Shown here piece after piece: positions 26,183 through 36,227 of a stretch of 56,523 bases of DNA. The notes under the pieces are model-generated. The model was not told the DNA's origin, did no database searches, and saw nothing but the letters and a program-made list of their open reading frames with translations. The stretch covers positions 1 to 56,523 of the forward strand of contig JAHDEJ010000034.1 in the NCBI GenBank assembly GCA_020628865.1, given 5' to 3'. The stretch comes from Acidimicrobiales bacterium. Its GTDB lineage: Bacteria; Actinomycetota; Acidimicrobiia; Acidimicrobiales; SHLQ01. A program made the translations under genes and the position numbers. Position 1 is the stretch's first letter; each line of letters begins with the position of its first letter.

Positions 26183-27943
26183 GTGTTTGAGAAGGTACTT
26201 GTCGCCAACCGGGGCGAGATCGCCGTTCGAGTCATTCGGGCCTGCAGCGAGCTCGGTGTGAAGACCGTTGCCGTCTACTCCGAGCTGGACCGTGATGCCC
26301 TGCACGTTCGGCTCGCAGACGAGGCCTTTGCGCTCGGCGGCCAGACGGCGGCCGAGTCCTATCTCAACACCGATCGAATGCTCGAGATCATCCGAGAGTC
26401 CGGCGCCGACGGCGTGCACCCCGGCTACGGGTTCTTCAGCGAGAACGCCGACTTCGCCCGTGCGATCACCGAGATGGGCGTCACCTTCATCGGTCCTCCG
26501 CCGGCAGCAATCGAGGTCATGGGCGACAAGATCTCCGCTCGTGAGGCTGCCGAGAAGGTCGACGTCCACGGCGTACCCGGCACGACCGACCTCATCACCG
26601 ATCCTTCACAGGTTCACGCCTTCGGCGACGAGCATGGCTATCCCATCGCGATCAAGGCGGCCTACGGCGGTGGCGGTCGGGGCATGAAGGTCGTCGGCTC
26701 GGCCGACGAAGTCGAGGCGGCCATCGAATCCGCCCAGCGTGAGGCGCTCGCCTACTTCGGCCGCGACGAGATCTACATGGAGCGCTACCTCAGCAACCCG
26801 CGCCACGTCGAGGTGCAGGTGCTCGCCGACCATCACGGCAACTGCGTTTCCCTCGGCACTCGGGACTGCTCGGCGCAGCGTCGCCATCAGAAGCTGATCG
26901 AGGAAGCGCCGGCTCCCGACATCGACCCCGCCATCCTCGACGACATGAGCCGGGCCGCCATCGCGGTTGCGCATGGTTGCGACTACACGAACGCCGGCAC
27001 CGTCGAGTTCCTGTACGAGGACGGAAGCTTCTACTACCTGGAGATGAACACTCGTCTGCAGGTCGAGCACCCCGTCAGCGAACTCGTGACCGGCATCGAC
27101 CTGGTCGAACAGCAGCTCCGCGTGGCCTCCGGCGAGCCGCTGCCATTCACCCAGGACGACATCACCATTCGCGGCCACGCCATCGAGATTCGCATCAACG
27201 CGGAAGACCCGGCCGAGGGCGCGTTCCTGCCGTCGCCGGGGCCGATCTCGATCCTGCGGGCCCCCGATGGCTTCGGCACCCGGTTCGACACGGGCTACGA
27301 GTCCGGCGACGAGATCAGCCAGTACTACGACAACCTGGTGGGCAAGCTCTGCGTTTGGGGTCACGATCGTCCAACCGCCATCCGTCGGGCGCTCCGTGCG
27401 CTGAACGAGCTGGTCATCGAAGGCGTGGCCACCACCGTTCCCGCCGACCGCGCCATCCTCGAAGCCGAGGCGTTCCAGACGGTGACGCACTCGACCAACT
27501 GGGTCGAGAAGACGCTCGACCTCACCGGCGTGCGGTCCGATGCCGGAGGCGCCCCCGACGTCGACGACGACGTTGTCCGCGTCATGAAGCAGGTGCCGGT
27601 CGAGGTCGATGGCCGCCGCTTCGACGTGCGCATGTGGGTCCCCGAAAGTGCAGCAGCTCCCGCCGCAGCGGCCCCATCCAAGCGACGGGCGGCGGCGAGC
27701 AGTGGGGGAGGCGGAGGCGCCGGTACCGGCGAGATCGCCGTACCCATGCAGGGAACCATCGTGCGGGTCAACGTGAGCGCCGGCGATGCTGTGGCCTCTG
27801 GCGACGCTCTGGTCGTGCTCGAAGCCATGAAGATGGAGAACAACATCGATTCCGATGTTGCCGGCACGGTCACCGAAGTGCGGGTGGCCGAAGGCGACAG
27901 TGTCGGCGCCGGCGACGTGGTCGTGGTGATCGACCCTTCCTGA
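26183..27943 (+). CDS. accA3: Acyl-CoA carboxylase alpha subunit (biotin carboxylase + biotin carrier)
   Basis: A 586-residue protein that carboxylates its own biotin with ATP and bicarbonate; a separate beta subunit transfers the carboxyl to acetyl- or propionyl-CoA. Domains in order: biotin carboxylase N-terminal domain (KVLVANRGEIAVRVIRAC), ATP-grasp (KAAYGGGGRGMKVV and the EMNTRLQVEHPV active site), biotin carboxylase C-terminal domain, Ala/Gly linker, and a biotinyl domain with EAMKMEN, biotin on Lys550. GTG 26183 starts ~34 nt after TAGATT. The adjoining methylmalonyl-CoA genes suggest use on propionyl-CoA. No beta subunit is in the window. Confidence 0.93.
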   Translation: MFEKVLVANRGEIAVRVIRACSELGVKTVAVYSELDRDALHVRLADEAFALGGQTAAESYLNTDRMLEIIRESGADGVHPGYGFFSENADFARAITEMGVTFIGPPPAAIEVMGDKISAREAAEKVDVHGVPGTTDLITDPSQVHAFGDEHGYPIAIKAAYGGGGRGMKVVGSADEVEAAIESAQREALAYFGRDEIYMERYLSNPRHVEVQVLADHHGNCVSLGTRDCSAQRRHQKLIEEAPAPDIDPAILDDMSRAAIAVAHGCDYTNAGTVEFLYEDGSFYYLEMNTRLQVEHPVSELVTGIDLVEQQLRVASGEPLPFTQDDITIRGHAIEIRINAEDPAEGAFLPSPGPISILRAPDGFGTRFDTGYESGDEISQYYDNLVGKLCVWGHDRPTAIRRALRALNELVIEGVATTVPADRAILEAEAFQTVTHSTNWVEKTLDLTGVRSDAGGAPDVDDDVVRVMKQVPVEVDGRRFDVRMWVPESAAAPAAAAPSKRRAAASSGGGGGAGTGEIAVPMQGTIVRVNVSAGDAVASGDALVVLEAMKMENNIDSDVAGTVTEVRVAEGDSVGAGDVVVVIDPS

Positions 27944-27969
27944 ACCCGACGGCCCCGCTGGGGGACCGG

Positions 27970-28434
27970 TCAGCCGAGCTGGTCGATGACGTCCTGCGGA
28001 GCCTGCACCAGCTCGATCAGCACACCCTCGCCGGACAGGGGCAGTTCGTCGGACGCCTTCGGGTGCACGAACACGATGTCGTGGCCGGCCGCTCCGGGGC
28101 GGATCCCTCCTGGAGTGAACCGCATGCCCTGGTCCGAGAGCCACTCGACGGCCGCCGGCAGATCGTCCACCCAGAGTCCGATGTGGTTCAACGCCGGGTC
28201 GTGCACCTTCGGGCGCGACTCGGGGTCGAGCGGCTGCATGAGATCGATCTCGACCGCATGTGCGCCGGACCCGAGCGTGAGGATGTCTTCGCGGACGTTC
28301 TCGGATTCGCTCGTGTAGTCGCCGGTCTTCTGCACGCCGAGCACGTCGACCCAGAGGTTCGACAGCGCAGCGAGATCGAGCCCACCGATGGCGATCTGTT
28401 GCAGGCCGAGAATGCGGAACGGTCGATCGCTCAT
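27970..28434 (-). CDS. mce: VOC-family protein, probable methylmalonyl-CoA epimerase
   Basis: A 154-residue glyoxalase/VOC-fold protein with two beta-alpha-beta-beta-beta modules. Likely metal ligands are the His in the [12 protein letters not shown] strand and the Glu in VLIELVQ. Methylmalonyl-CoA epimerase interconverts the (2S) and (2R) isomers. The assignment rests on the ATGA overlap with the upstream methylmalonyl-CoA mutase gene and on family resemblance. A related VOC enzyme remains possible because the N-terminal sequence ([18 protein letters not shown]) is somewhat divergent. Confidence 0.78.
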   Translation of the reverse strand: MSDRPFRILGLQQIAIGGLDLAALSNLWVDVLGVQKTGDYTSESENVREDILTLGSGAHAVEIDLMQPLDPESRPKVHDPALNHIGLWVDDLPAAVEWLSDQGMRFTPGGIRPGAAGHDIVFVHPKASDELPLSGEGVLIELVQAPQDVIDQLG

Positions 28435-30563
28435 TGGCCGGCCTCCATTCGACGTTCGTGCAGCAGCGCAACCACCTCTGCTGCGGCCTCCGGCACGTTG
28501 GTTCCCGGACCGAAGATTCCGATCACGCCCGCAGCCGTCAGCTCGTCGTAGTCCTTGGGCGGGATGACGCCGCCGCAGATGACGGCGATGTCGCTGCCAT
28601 CGGCGTGGAGGGCGCCGATGAGCTCGGGCACCAGGGTCGTGTGACCGGCCGCATGGCTCGACACACCCACCACGTCCACCTCATGGTGCTGCGCCTCTGT
28701 GGCGGCCTCCTGGGGCGTCTGGAAGAGCGGTCCGACAACGACGTCGATGCCCATGTCGGCAAACGCCGTGGCAATGACTCGTCCGCCCCGATCGTGGCCG
28801 TCCTGGCCCATCTTCGCGACGAACATCCGCGGCTTGCGTCCGTGGGCGCTCATGAACCCGTCGACGGCCGTCCGTACGGCTTCGAACTCTTCGCGCCCCT
28901 CGTAGGCCTCGGCGTAGACGCCCGACAGCAGTTCCGTCTGGGCACGATGCCGTTCGAACACGGCTTCCATCGCGTCGGACATCTCGCCGACCGTCGCCCG
29001 GGCTCGAGCGGCGACCACGCACGCTTCCAGCAGGTTGCCGTTGCCGATCGCCACCTGGGTCAATGCCTCGAGCGCCGACTCGGTTGCACCGGCATCTCGT
29101 TGGGATCGGGTTTCCTCCAGGCGTCGAACCTGTTGCTGGCGGACCTCGGTGTTGTCGATGTCCAACACGTCGACGGATTCGCCGTCGTCGACCCGGTACT
29201 TGTTGACACCGACGACGGTGTCCGTTCCCTGATCGATGCGAACCTGTCGAAGTGCCGCCGCTTCCTCGATGCGCAACTTCGGAACACCGTCGGCGATCGC
29301 CTGCGTCATGCCGCCCATGCCTTCGATCTCGGTGATGATCTCCCGCGCCCGATCGGCGAGGTCGGCCGTCAACTTCTCCACGTAGTAGCTGCCCGCCAGC
29401 GGGTCGACGGTTCGGGTCACGCCGGTTTCCTCCGCCAGGATGAGCTGCGTGTTGCGGGCGATTCGGGCCGAGAATTCGGTCGGCAGGCCAAGCGCCTCAT
29501 CGAACGAGTTGGTGTGCAGGCTCTGGGTGCCGCCAAGCACCGCGGCCATCGCCTCGAACGCCGTACGCACCACGTTGTTGTGCGGATCCTGCTCGGTGAG
29601 CGACACGCCCGACGTCTGGCAGTGTGTGCGCAGCATCGACGACTTCGGATCCTGCGGCTCGAACTGTGCCATGAGCTCGGCCCAGAGCAGACGGGCCGCC
29701 CGAAGCTTCGCGATCTCCATGAAGAAGTCCATGCCGATGTTGAAGAAGAAGCTCAGCCGGCCGGCGAACGCATCCACGTCGAGGCCCTTGGACATTGCGG
29801 CTCGGACATATTCGAGGCCGTCGGCGAGCGTGTAGGCCAGCTCGAGATCGACCGTCGCGCCAGCTTCCTGGATGTGGTAGCCGCTGATGCTGATCGAGTT
29901 GAAGCGCGGCATGTGCTCGCTCGTGTACTCGATGATGTCCGCAACGATCCGCATGCTCGGTTCCGGCGGATAGATGTACGTGTTGCGAACCATGAACTCC
30001 TTGAGGATGTCGTTCTGGATCGTTCCCGAAAGGGCATCCTGGCTGACGCCCTGCTCCTCGGCCGCAACGATGTAGCAGGCCAGGATGGGAAGGACGGCGC
30101 CGTTCATGGTCATGGACACGCTCATCTGATCGAGCGGAATCCCGTCGAAGAGGATCTTCATGTCCTCCACCGAATCGATGGCCACACCCGCCTTGCCCAC
30201 ATCGCCGACGACCCGCGGATGATCCGAGTCGTACCCCCGGTGGGTGGCGAGGTCGAAGGCCACCGACAGGCCCATCTGGCCGGCAGCGAGGTTCGCTCGG
30301 TAGAAGGCGTTCGATTCCTCGGCCGTGGAGAACCCCGCATACTGGCGGATCGTCCACGGCCGGTTCGTGTACATGGTGGCCCGAGGCCCACGCACGAAGG
30401 GCGCCACTCCCGGCACACCGCCGAGATGTTCGACCTCGGCGAGGTCGGCTTCCGTGTACAGGGGCTTGACGGGAATGCCCTCCGGCGTCATCACCTCGAG
30501 CGTGTCCGGATCTGCATCCCGAAGCTCCCGGCGGGCCCGCTGCTGCCATTCCTCGATCGACAC
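28431..30563 (-). CDS. mcm: Methylmalonyl-CoA mutase (catalytic, B12-binding)
   Basis: Converts (2R)-methylmalonyl-CoA to succinyl-CoA with adenosylcobalamin. About 710 residues. The N-terminal TIM barrel includes the segment [20 protein letters not shown] that shapes the CoA and B12 sites, and the C-terminal Rossmann domain has the cobalamin motif DGHDRGG (DxHxxG). I prefer GTG 30563 because GAAGGGAG stands 4 nt before it; ATG 30587, eight codons earlier, has no ribosome binding site. It is followed by the epimerase gene with a 4-nt overlap. Confidence 0.94.
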   Translation of the reverse strand: MSIEEWQQRARRELRDADPDTLEVMTPEGIPVKPLYTEADLAEVEHLGGVPGVAPFVRGPRATMYTNRPWTIRQYAGFSTAEESNAFYRANLAAGQMGLSVAFDLATHRGYDSDHPRVVGDVGKAGVAIDSVEDMKILFDGIPLDQMSVSMTMNGAVLPILACYIVAAEEQGVSQDALSGTIQNDILKEFMVRNTYIYPPEPSMRIVADIIEYTSEHMPRFNSISISGYHIQEAGATVDLELAYTLADGLEYVRAAMSKGLDVDAFAGRLSFFFNIGMDFFMEIAKLRAARLLWAELMAQFEPQDPKSSMLRTHCQTSGVSLTEQDPHNNVVRTAFEAMAAVLGGTQSLHTNSFDEALGLPTEFSARIARNTQLILAEETGVTRTVDPLAGSYYVEKLTADLADRAREIITEIEGMGGMTQAIADGVPKLRIEEAAALRQVRIDQGTDTVVGVNKYRVDDGESVDVLDIDNTEVRQQQVRRLEETRSQRDAGATESALEALTQVAIGNGNLLEACVVAARARATVGEMSDAMEAVFERHRAQTELLSGVYAEAYEGREEFEAVRTAVDGFMSAHGRKPRMFVAKMGQDGHDRGGRVIATAFADMGIDVVVGPLFQTPQEAATEAQHHEVDVVGVSSHAAGHTTLVPELIGALHADGSDIAVICGGVIPPKDYDELTAAGVIGIFGPGTNVPEAAAEVVALLHERRMEAGQ

Positions 30564-30662
30564 ATTGCTCCCTTCGACGTTCGCCATCGTAAACGACGAC
30601 CCTGCCGAAACGTGGGTTGTGAATATTCGCGAAACCGACCATCGGTCGGGCGGGCCGGCGGC

Positions 30663-30668
30663 TACCGT
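30663..30668 (+). promoter_or_regulatory. Putative -10 element of the UGA-containing thioredoxin-like gene
   Basis: TACCGT lies 6 nt before ATG 30675. It helps fix the start and predicts a leaderless transcript. Confidence 0.4.
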
Positions 30669-30674
30669 TTCCGT

Positions 30675-31214
30675 ATGCGAATGCGACATGCACTCTCTGC
30701 GGCAGCGATGGCGATCGCTCTGGCTGCCTGCGGTGGCGAGGCGGACGTCGACACCACGGCCGAGGCCGCCGATGCGGCACCGGCGACCGAAGCAGAGACC
30801 GTCAGTGAGGCTGAAGCCACACCGGTCGTGTTCGACACCGTCACCGGTGGACAGATCGATCTCGGTGCGCTCGAGGGCCAAGACACGGTTCTCTGGTTCT
30901 GGGCCCCCTGGTGACCGACCTGCAAACGTGAAGCCGGTGCGGTCGCATCGGTGCAGGAACAATTCGGAACAGACGTGAATTTCGTCGGCGTGGCCGGACG
31001 GGACGATCTCTCCGAAATGCAGGCGTTCGTCGAAGAATTCGATGTCACCGGGTTCGAACATGTCGCCGACGAGGACACCGAGATCTGGCGCCAGTACGGG
31101 GTCACGAGCCAGCCGGCGTTCGTCTTCATCGACGACTCCGGCGAGGTCGAGGTGCTCATCTCGGCACTGGGCGAAGACGGCCTCATCGAACGCGTCGAGG
31201 CGCTCCTCTCCTAG
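30675..31214 (+). CDS. Thioredoxin-like lipoprotein with in-frame UGA, candidate selenoprotein (WAPW-U-PTC)
   Basis: If the TGA at 30912-30914 is read as selenocysteine, this is a 179-residue exported lipoprotein (signal peptide ending LAAC, Cys19) with a TlpA/DsbE-type thioredoxin fold. The residues around the stop read FWAPW-U80-PTCKREAG, so Sec replaces the first, nucleophilic Cys of CxxC. The frame continues with a normal thioredoxin second half: a [10 protein letters not shown] helix, then [15 protein letters not shown] with the cis-Pro, to TAG 31212-31214. No other lesion is present. The usual annotation would give two fragments (to 30914 and from 30951). Likely role: thiol-disulfide exchange or peroxide reduction outside the membrane. 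Confidence 0.8.
30919..30957 (+). promoter_or_regulatory. SECIS-like element in the thioredoxin-like gene
   Basis: An inner stem CCGGTGC/GCATCGG (30934-30940/30945-30951, seven pairs with one G-U) carries the loop GGTC. An outer stem CCTGCA/TGCAGG (30919-30924/30952-30957) closes it, with a 9-nt bulge on the 5' side. The loop begins 27 nt after the TGA. E. coli fdhF SECIS also shows GGUC in its loop flanked by GC pairs. Confidence 0.6.
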
Positions 31215-31322
31215 AGCGCGCCATTTCCAACCCGATCGTCATGAAGGGCCGTTCGACCCTCACGCGCAACCACGGTGGCTCCGACGGAGTCGTGTACTTG
31301 GACGTTGGCGGAACGGCGGAAC

Positions 31323-34300
31323 ATGACAAAGGTGTCGACGCGGGCGGCCGCGACACAACACGCGGATCGATCGTTGCGGCGTTCGGTGCTGAGCACTGGC
31401 GCGCTCGGGGTGGCCCATCTCGCCTGGCTGGTCGTTTCCGGACCCGGCAACTGGCTCATCTGGACGATCTTCGTCGTCCTGGAACTGTGGGGGTTCGCGC
31501 AGTTCGCCCTCCGAGCGATGCTTGCGTGGACCAGTCCGTCGCCGGAACGGGCAACGGCCGGACCGGTGGACGTTCCCGTCGACATCGTCGTCACCTGCAC
31601 GTTCCACACACCGGAGGAGCTGGAGCGGACGCTGATCAGCTGCCGGGAGGTGCGACACGCACACCGGGTCGTCGTGACCGTTCAGAAGGAGCGGCCGGAG
31701 CTGCTCGACGTGATCGAGGCGTTCGATGTCGATGTGGTCGTCGCTCCGGGAAACCATGTCGACGGGTTCTGGGCGGGAGCTCGTCGTAGTCGACTCGCGC
31801 TGTGGCTCGAGGCCGGACAGGTCCCGATGCCGTCGTGCATCGAGGTGCTTGCACCGAACTTCCGAGACCCGAGCGTCGCCTACGTGCAAGCCGGGCTCGG
31901 GCTCCTCAACACCGATTCCTTCGCCCACCTCCGCGGCGGGCGGGACGAGGACGCGTTCCGAAGCCGGATCGTCCAGCCCGGGTTGGGGGAGCGGGGCGCC
32001 GCATCCTGGCGCGGCGGCGGTTCGATCGTGCGCGTGCTGGCGATTGCCACGAGCGGCGGCTTCGATCGCGGCGACCAGGCTGCCCTTCAGCGGTCGATGG
32101 TCCGCTTGCAAGCTGGCGGATGGAACTGCCGCTACTACGGCGGTCCCGAGGTCGTCCACGCAGCGGCCCCGGACTCACTCGGCTCCTACCTCATGGCGCG
32201 GAGGCGCTCGGCCATCGAGCTGCTTCGGGTCTTCACGACCGCAGAGAACCCACTTCGCCAGCCAGAACTCGATCTCCGTCAGCGGCTCGACCACGTTGCC
32301 CTGGCATCCGGCTTCGCTTCCAGCCTTCGCCAGTTCGCGCTGACGCTCCTGCTCATCGCCGTGCTTTTGACCGGGGCGGTGCCGTATGCGGGCACGGGCG
32401 TCCTCTGGGCAGCGATGTGGGTCCCGCTGCAACTGATGCTCGTCTCGACGAACCGTCGACTCGCACGTGGAACGATGGAGCGCGGCGACTGGACCCGGCA
32501 GGCCTGGAGAACACTGGCCGCGGACATGAATGCGTTCGCCACGGTCCTCGGGATACAGCGTCGGGTCGTGGCCTTCCACGCCAGCGCTGGCTCCGGTTTC
32601 GGAGCGCTTGCGAAGCTCCGCCTCCCCACAGCGACGCTGCTTCTCCTCGACGCAGCGGTTGCGGCGCGAGGACTCACGCTGATCTGGCCGCGGCTGCTCC
32701 CGAGGTTCTCCCTCTCCGGCCGGCTCGTTGCACTGGGGATCGGGCTCGTGGTGATCGTGGTCCTGGTCGACGTCCTCCAGATGGCGGTTCGGCGCAAGCA
32801 GCGCCGGTCCAACTTCCGCCTCACGACGGACCTGTCGGCAGTCATCGACGGTCACCCGGTGCGTGTCATCGATCTTGCCGTCAAGGGCCTGGGCTCGAAG
32901 CTCCAGGCGGCGACCTGTCCCTACGAGATCGATCAGACGGTCGCCATCTCGTTGCGCCTGCCGGTACCGAACGGTGACGCGCGAACGCTGCAACTCGAGG
33001 GAGTGGTGCGCTCACTCGTGGACCTGGGCGACACCCACCGGGTGGGCGTCCAGTTCCGCGGGCTCAGCCCGGAGGCCCGAACGGGCCTCATTTCCTACTG
33101 CGCGGTGGGCCACCACGCAGCGAGCGACATCGACACCACGCACGACGTCGATCCCACCCGCTTCGAGGTCACTGCGACACGCCGGAGGGCCACGAAACTG
33201 CTGTCGGCGGCGGCCATGCTCCTCGGCGTCGCGGTCTTCTTCGGTGGACCGGCCGCACCAGCCGCACTCGCCGATGTGGTCGCCACCAGCTCGGTGTGCC
33301 TGCAGACATCGACCGGCGAGCCGATCGCCGGGGCGACTGCCGGATTCGAGTACGACGAGGAGTGGCACACCATCGGCGAGACGGGTGAGGACGGCTGCGT
33401 CGAGGGTCAGATGCCCGAAACGAAGACCAAGGTCGAGCTGGTCCACCGCGAGGTGCGGCAGGTGATCCGACAGCATTTGGGAAAGAACCCGGTCGTCCAG
33501 TTCACCACCGTGCCCGTTCGCATCGAGTTGAACAACGCCGCGGGCGACGCCATCGCGGGCGGAGCCGCTGAATTCAAGAGCGCGGGGACGTGGAAGACGA
33601 TCGGGGTCACGGGTGAAGACGGCCGGCTGTCCATCGAGCTGCTCCCCACGCGTCGGCCGTTCGCCGTGACGCTCGACGGCGTCCGGGTCGAGAAGACCGT
33701 CGACCTTCGTCAGGTCGCGAACGTACCTTTCTCGACCTCGCCATTCGTCGTCTCGTTGACGGACTCCGCTGGCAATCCGGTCGGCGGCGCCGCGGTCGAG
33801 TACCGCGGCGAGGACTGGATTGCGCTGGGGACGACCTCGGAGGACGGCGAGTTCCGCGGCGAGATGCTGCCGGGCAGAGTTCGCTTCGGACTCTCCACCG
33901 GAGGAGGCCGTACCACCGTTCGCCAACGACTCGCGGACGACCACGTGGTGCGCTTCACGACCACGGCCGTTCGCATCGGGTTCGTCGACTCCACCGGATC
34001 CCCCCTTCACGACGCGCTGATCGAGATCCAGAACGGCCGCGAGTGGAGCGAGCTGGGCCGCACCGATGCGGACGGGGCGGTCACCACCGAGCTGCTGCCA
34101 CAAACGCGATCGTTCCGGGTGAACCACGAGGGCCGCCGGAGTCGCATTCGGCAGGACGTCGGGGTCGATCCGGACGTTCGCTTCTCCACCGTTCTCGCGG
34201 CCGTGCAGCTGTCTTCAGCCGACGGATCTCCGCTCTCCGGTGTTCAGGTCGAGGCCCATGGCGGGCAGTGGGCCACGCTCGGAACGACAGGCGATGACGG

Positions 34301-36092
34301 CCGTGTGGAAGCTGAGCTTCTTCCGGTCCGCACGCGCTTCCGCATGAGCTTGGACGGCATCCGTGCGCAGGTTCGACAAGACCTGAGCGTTGACACCGAT
34401 GTCGGCCTTTCTGCTGTCGAAGCCGTTGTTCGGCTTCTTGACTCGGCCGGTGCTCCCATCGCCGGCAGCCAGGTCGACGTGAAGACACAGCGCTGGACGT
34501 TGATGGGCACCACGGACGTCAACGGCGAAGTCCGTCGAGAGGTCCTTCCGACCGCCGTCAGCTTCCGGGTCCTCCACGAGGGTCTGCGCAAGTTCATTCG
34601 TTCCGACGTCTCGGCGTCGCCGGTCGTCGAGATGCGGACGGCGCCGGTGTTCGCCGACGAGATCGGCACCGTGAGCGACTACCGGGCCGGTAGCTGGCGC
34701 CCCTTCGTCGATGGCCTCGAAGTCCTGCCGATTCGTCTTCAGGTGCGGATGGAGGACGGCACCCGCCACACCGTGCAGGTGGCAGCGGACGCAATGACCT
34801 TCATGCCATCCGGCGAGACCCAGAGCCTTGCCGAGCCGTCAGCCGCCGCCGATCCCACAGGCGCGGAAGAACCAGTCGACCCCGATGCGGTTCCCACGAC
34901 GACGGCCGCGCCGACGGACCAAGAGGCTGCGGACACAAGCCCCGACACGATCGACCCCTCCAGCCGCGGTCTTTCGGCCGACGCTCCGACGAGCACCACC
35001 ACGATCGACGTGACCACGAGCAGCTCGGCCCCGACGACCACCACAGCCGCGGCATCAGAGCCTCCTACAACCACCACCTCCGCGGTCCCTCCCACGACGA
35101 CGACTGCGCCTGAAGATTCGACGACGGCTCCGCCCAGCAGCGTCCCCACGACAGACGTCGACTCGACCGAGGTGGCCCCGACGACCGTGCAGCCCGACGA
35201 ACCGGCGTCGACCACGACGACGGCGCTGGTCGACCCCGTCGAAGAAGCTCCTTCGTCATCGACCACGACGGTCCTGAGCGAAGCCGCAGAACCGGACACC
35301 ACGACAAGCGCTCCGGCCACGACGGTTGCGCCGGTTGCGCCGGACAGCTCCACGACGACCACAACACAGGAGACTTCGCCACCGACGACGGCAGCACCTG
35401 CAGACGAGGCCGTCGTGGGGGAGGGTGCCACGACCACGACGGCCGCCCCCAGAACCACAGCTGCCAGCAGCACGACGACGGCCAACACCGCCACGCCGGA
35501 GGAGCCGGCCGCATCGGCCGACACCGAAGCGGACCCGGACGGAGACGAGGATGAAGACGAGGATGAAGACATCATCCAGCAAATCGCTGGTGTCGCCGTG
35601 CTCGCGGCCGAAGGCGAAGTCTTCGCTCCGGAGACGATGGCAACCACGTTCACCTGGTCGAGCCCAGACGCGGTGGCGACCGAGGTCCTCGCTGTGACCC
35701 TCGAGGACGCGGCCGTTTACACCGAACTCGAGACGGAGTCGACGGTCGGCTACGAGTTCCTCATCGACAACGTCTCCGACGTGGACCTGGAGCGCGGATC
35801 CGTCGTCGAACTGCACATCGCAGGAGCGATGGAGTTGAGCCCCGAATCCCAGAGCGAGTGGGAGTGTGACGCCGATGGCGCAACGTGGCGCTGCACCCGA
35901 CTGGCGCCATTTCTCGCCGATTCGTCCTCGACGATTCGGGTCGCCGCAGCGCTTCCCACACCGGAGGTCCTCACGGTCACGACCGGGAGCCGCTCCGAAG
36001 ACTTCGGCATTCTGGCCGCAGCAGCCGGGCTCCTGCTCGCGCTCCTGTACGGCGGGTTGACCCTCGCTGGACGCGAATCCACAAGCCAATGA
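31323..36092 (+). CDS. Giant membrane protein: degenerate glycosyltransferase-2, PilZ, six beta-repeats, mucin-like stalk
   Basis: A 1589-residue protein. Residues ~20-63 hold membrane helices. About 84-300 resemble a BcsA-like family 2 glycosyltransferase whose DxD position reads LEAG (~158-165) and whose QxxRW position reads ARRRS (292-296). Helices lie at ~335-378 and ~435-489. A PilZ domain (~490-592; RKQRR, then HRVGVQFRG) may bind cyclic di-GMP. A membrane segment (~624-650) is followed by six ~72-residue repeats (~653-1105), each with W..LG.T..DG....ELLP. Then come a Thr/Ser/Pro stalk (~1170-1400), an acidic run, a C-terminal beta domain and a last helix (~1560-1583). ATG 31323 is chosen over GTG 31275. 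It is probably a cyclic-di-GMP-linked surface protein. Confidence 0.75.
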   Translation: MTKVSTRAAATQHADRSLRRSVLSTGALGVAHLAWLVVSGPGNWLIWTIFVVLELWGFAQFALRAMLAWTSPSPERATAGPVDVPVDIVVTCTFHTPEELERTLISCREVRHAHRVVVTVQKERPELLDVIEAFDVDVVVAPGNHVDGFWAGARRSRLALWLEAGQVPMPSCIEVLAPNFRDPSVAYVQAGLGLLNTDSFAHLRGGRDEDAFRSRIVQPGLGERGAASWRGGGSIVRVLAIATSGGFDRGDQAALQRSMVRLQAGGWNCRYYGGPEVVHAAAPDSLGSYLMARRRSAIELLRVFTTAENPLRQPELDLRQRLDHVALASGFASSLRQFALTLLLIAVLLTGAVPYAGTGVLWAAMWVPLQLMLVSTNRRLARGTMERGDWTRQAWRTLAADMNAFATVLGIQRRVVAFHASAGSGFGALAKLRLPTATLLLLDAAVAARGLTLIWPRLLPRFSLSGRLVALGIGLVVIVVLVDVLQMAVRRKQRRSNFRLTTDLSAVIDGHPVRVIDLAVKGLGSKLQAATCPYEIDQTVAISLRLPVPNGDARTLQLEGVVRSLVDLGDTHRVGVQFRGLSPEARTGLISYCAVGHHAASDIDTTHDVDPTRFEVTATRRRATKLLSAAAMLLGVAVFFGGPAAPAALADVVATSSVCLQTSTGEPIAGATAGFEYDEEWHTIGETGEDGCVEGQMPETKTKVELVHREVRQVIRQHLGKNPVVQFTTVPVRIELNNAAGDAIAGGAAEFKSAGTWKTIGVTGEDGRLSIELLPTRRPFAVTLDGVRVEKTVDLRQVANVPFSTSPFVVSLTDSAGNPVGGAAVEYRGEDWIALGTTSEDGEFRGEMLPGRVRFGLSTGGGRTTVRQRLADDHVVRFTTTAVRIGFVDSTGSPLHDALIEIQNGREWSELGRTDADGAVTTELLPQTRSFRVNHEGRRSRIRQDVGVDPDVRFSTVLAAVQLSSADGSPLSGVQVEAHGGQWATLGTTGDDGRVEAELLPVRTRFRMSLDGIRAQVRQDLSVDTDVGLSAVEAVVRLLDSAGAPIAGSQVDVKTQRWTLMGTTDVNGEVRREVLPTAVSFRVLHEGLRKFIRSDVSASPVVEMRTAPVFADEIGTVSDYRAGSWRPFVDGLEVLPIRLQVRMEDGTRHTVQVAADAMTFMPSGETQSLAEPSAAADPTGAEEPVDPDAVPTTTAAPTDQEAADTSPDTIDPSSRGLSADAPTSTTTIDVTTSSSAPTTTTAAASEPPTTTTSAVPPTTTTAPEDSTTAPPSSVPTTDVDSTEVAPTTVQPDEPASTTTTALVDPVEEAPSSSTTTVLSEAAEPDTTTSAPATTVAPVAPDSSTTTTTQETSPPTTAAPADEAVVGEGATTTTAAPRTTAASSTTTANTATPEEPAASADTEADPDGDEDEDEDEDIIQQIAGVAVLAAEGEVFAPETMATTFTWSSPDAVATEVLAVTLEDAAVYTELETESTVGYEFLIDNVSDVDLERGSVVELHIAGAMELSPESQSEWECDADGATWRCTRLAPFLADSSSTIRVAAALPTPEVLTVTTGSRSEDFGILAAAAGLLLALLYGGLTLAGRESTSQ

Positions 36093-36227
36093 TCTGGTAG
36101 AGCCGAAGCCCACCACTGGGTGGCCTTGCCCATTGCGGCACACCAACTCGATCCACCACTCTGGGTGACATCAGCGAACTGTTGCGGCACAGTTCGTGTG
36201 GGGGATTCGCTGACCCGGAAGGTGCAC

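Noticed and set aside
28434-30914. 826-residue plus-strand ORF
   Set aside because: It is antisense to methylmalonyl-CoA mutase and becomes real only in its last ~80 codons, which belong to the UGA-containing thioredoxin-like gene.
30912-30914. Reading the TGA as a true stop in a pseudogene
   Set aside because: The stop falls on the catalytic Cys, no other lesion exists, and a second gene shows the same pattern; a sequencing error in this codon alone remains possible.
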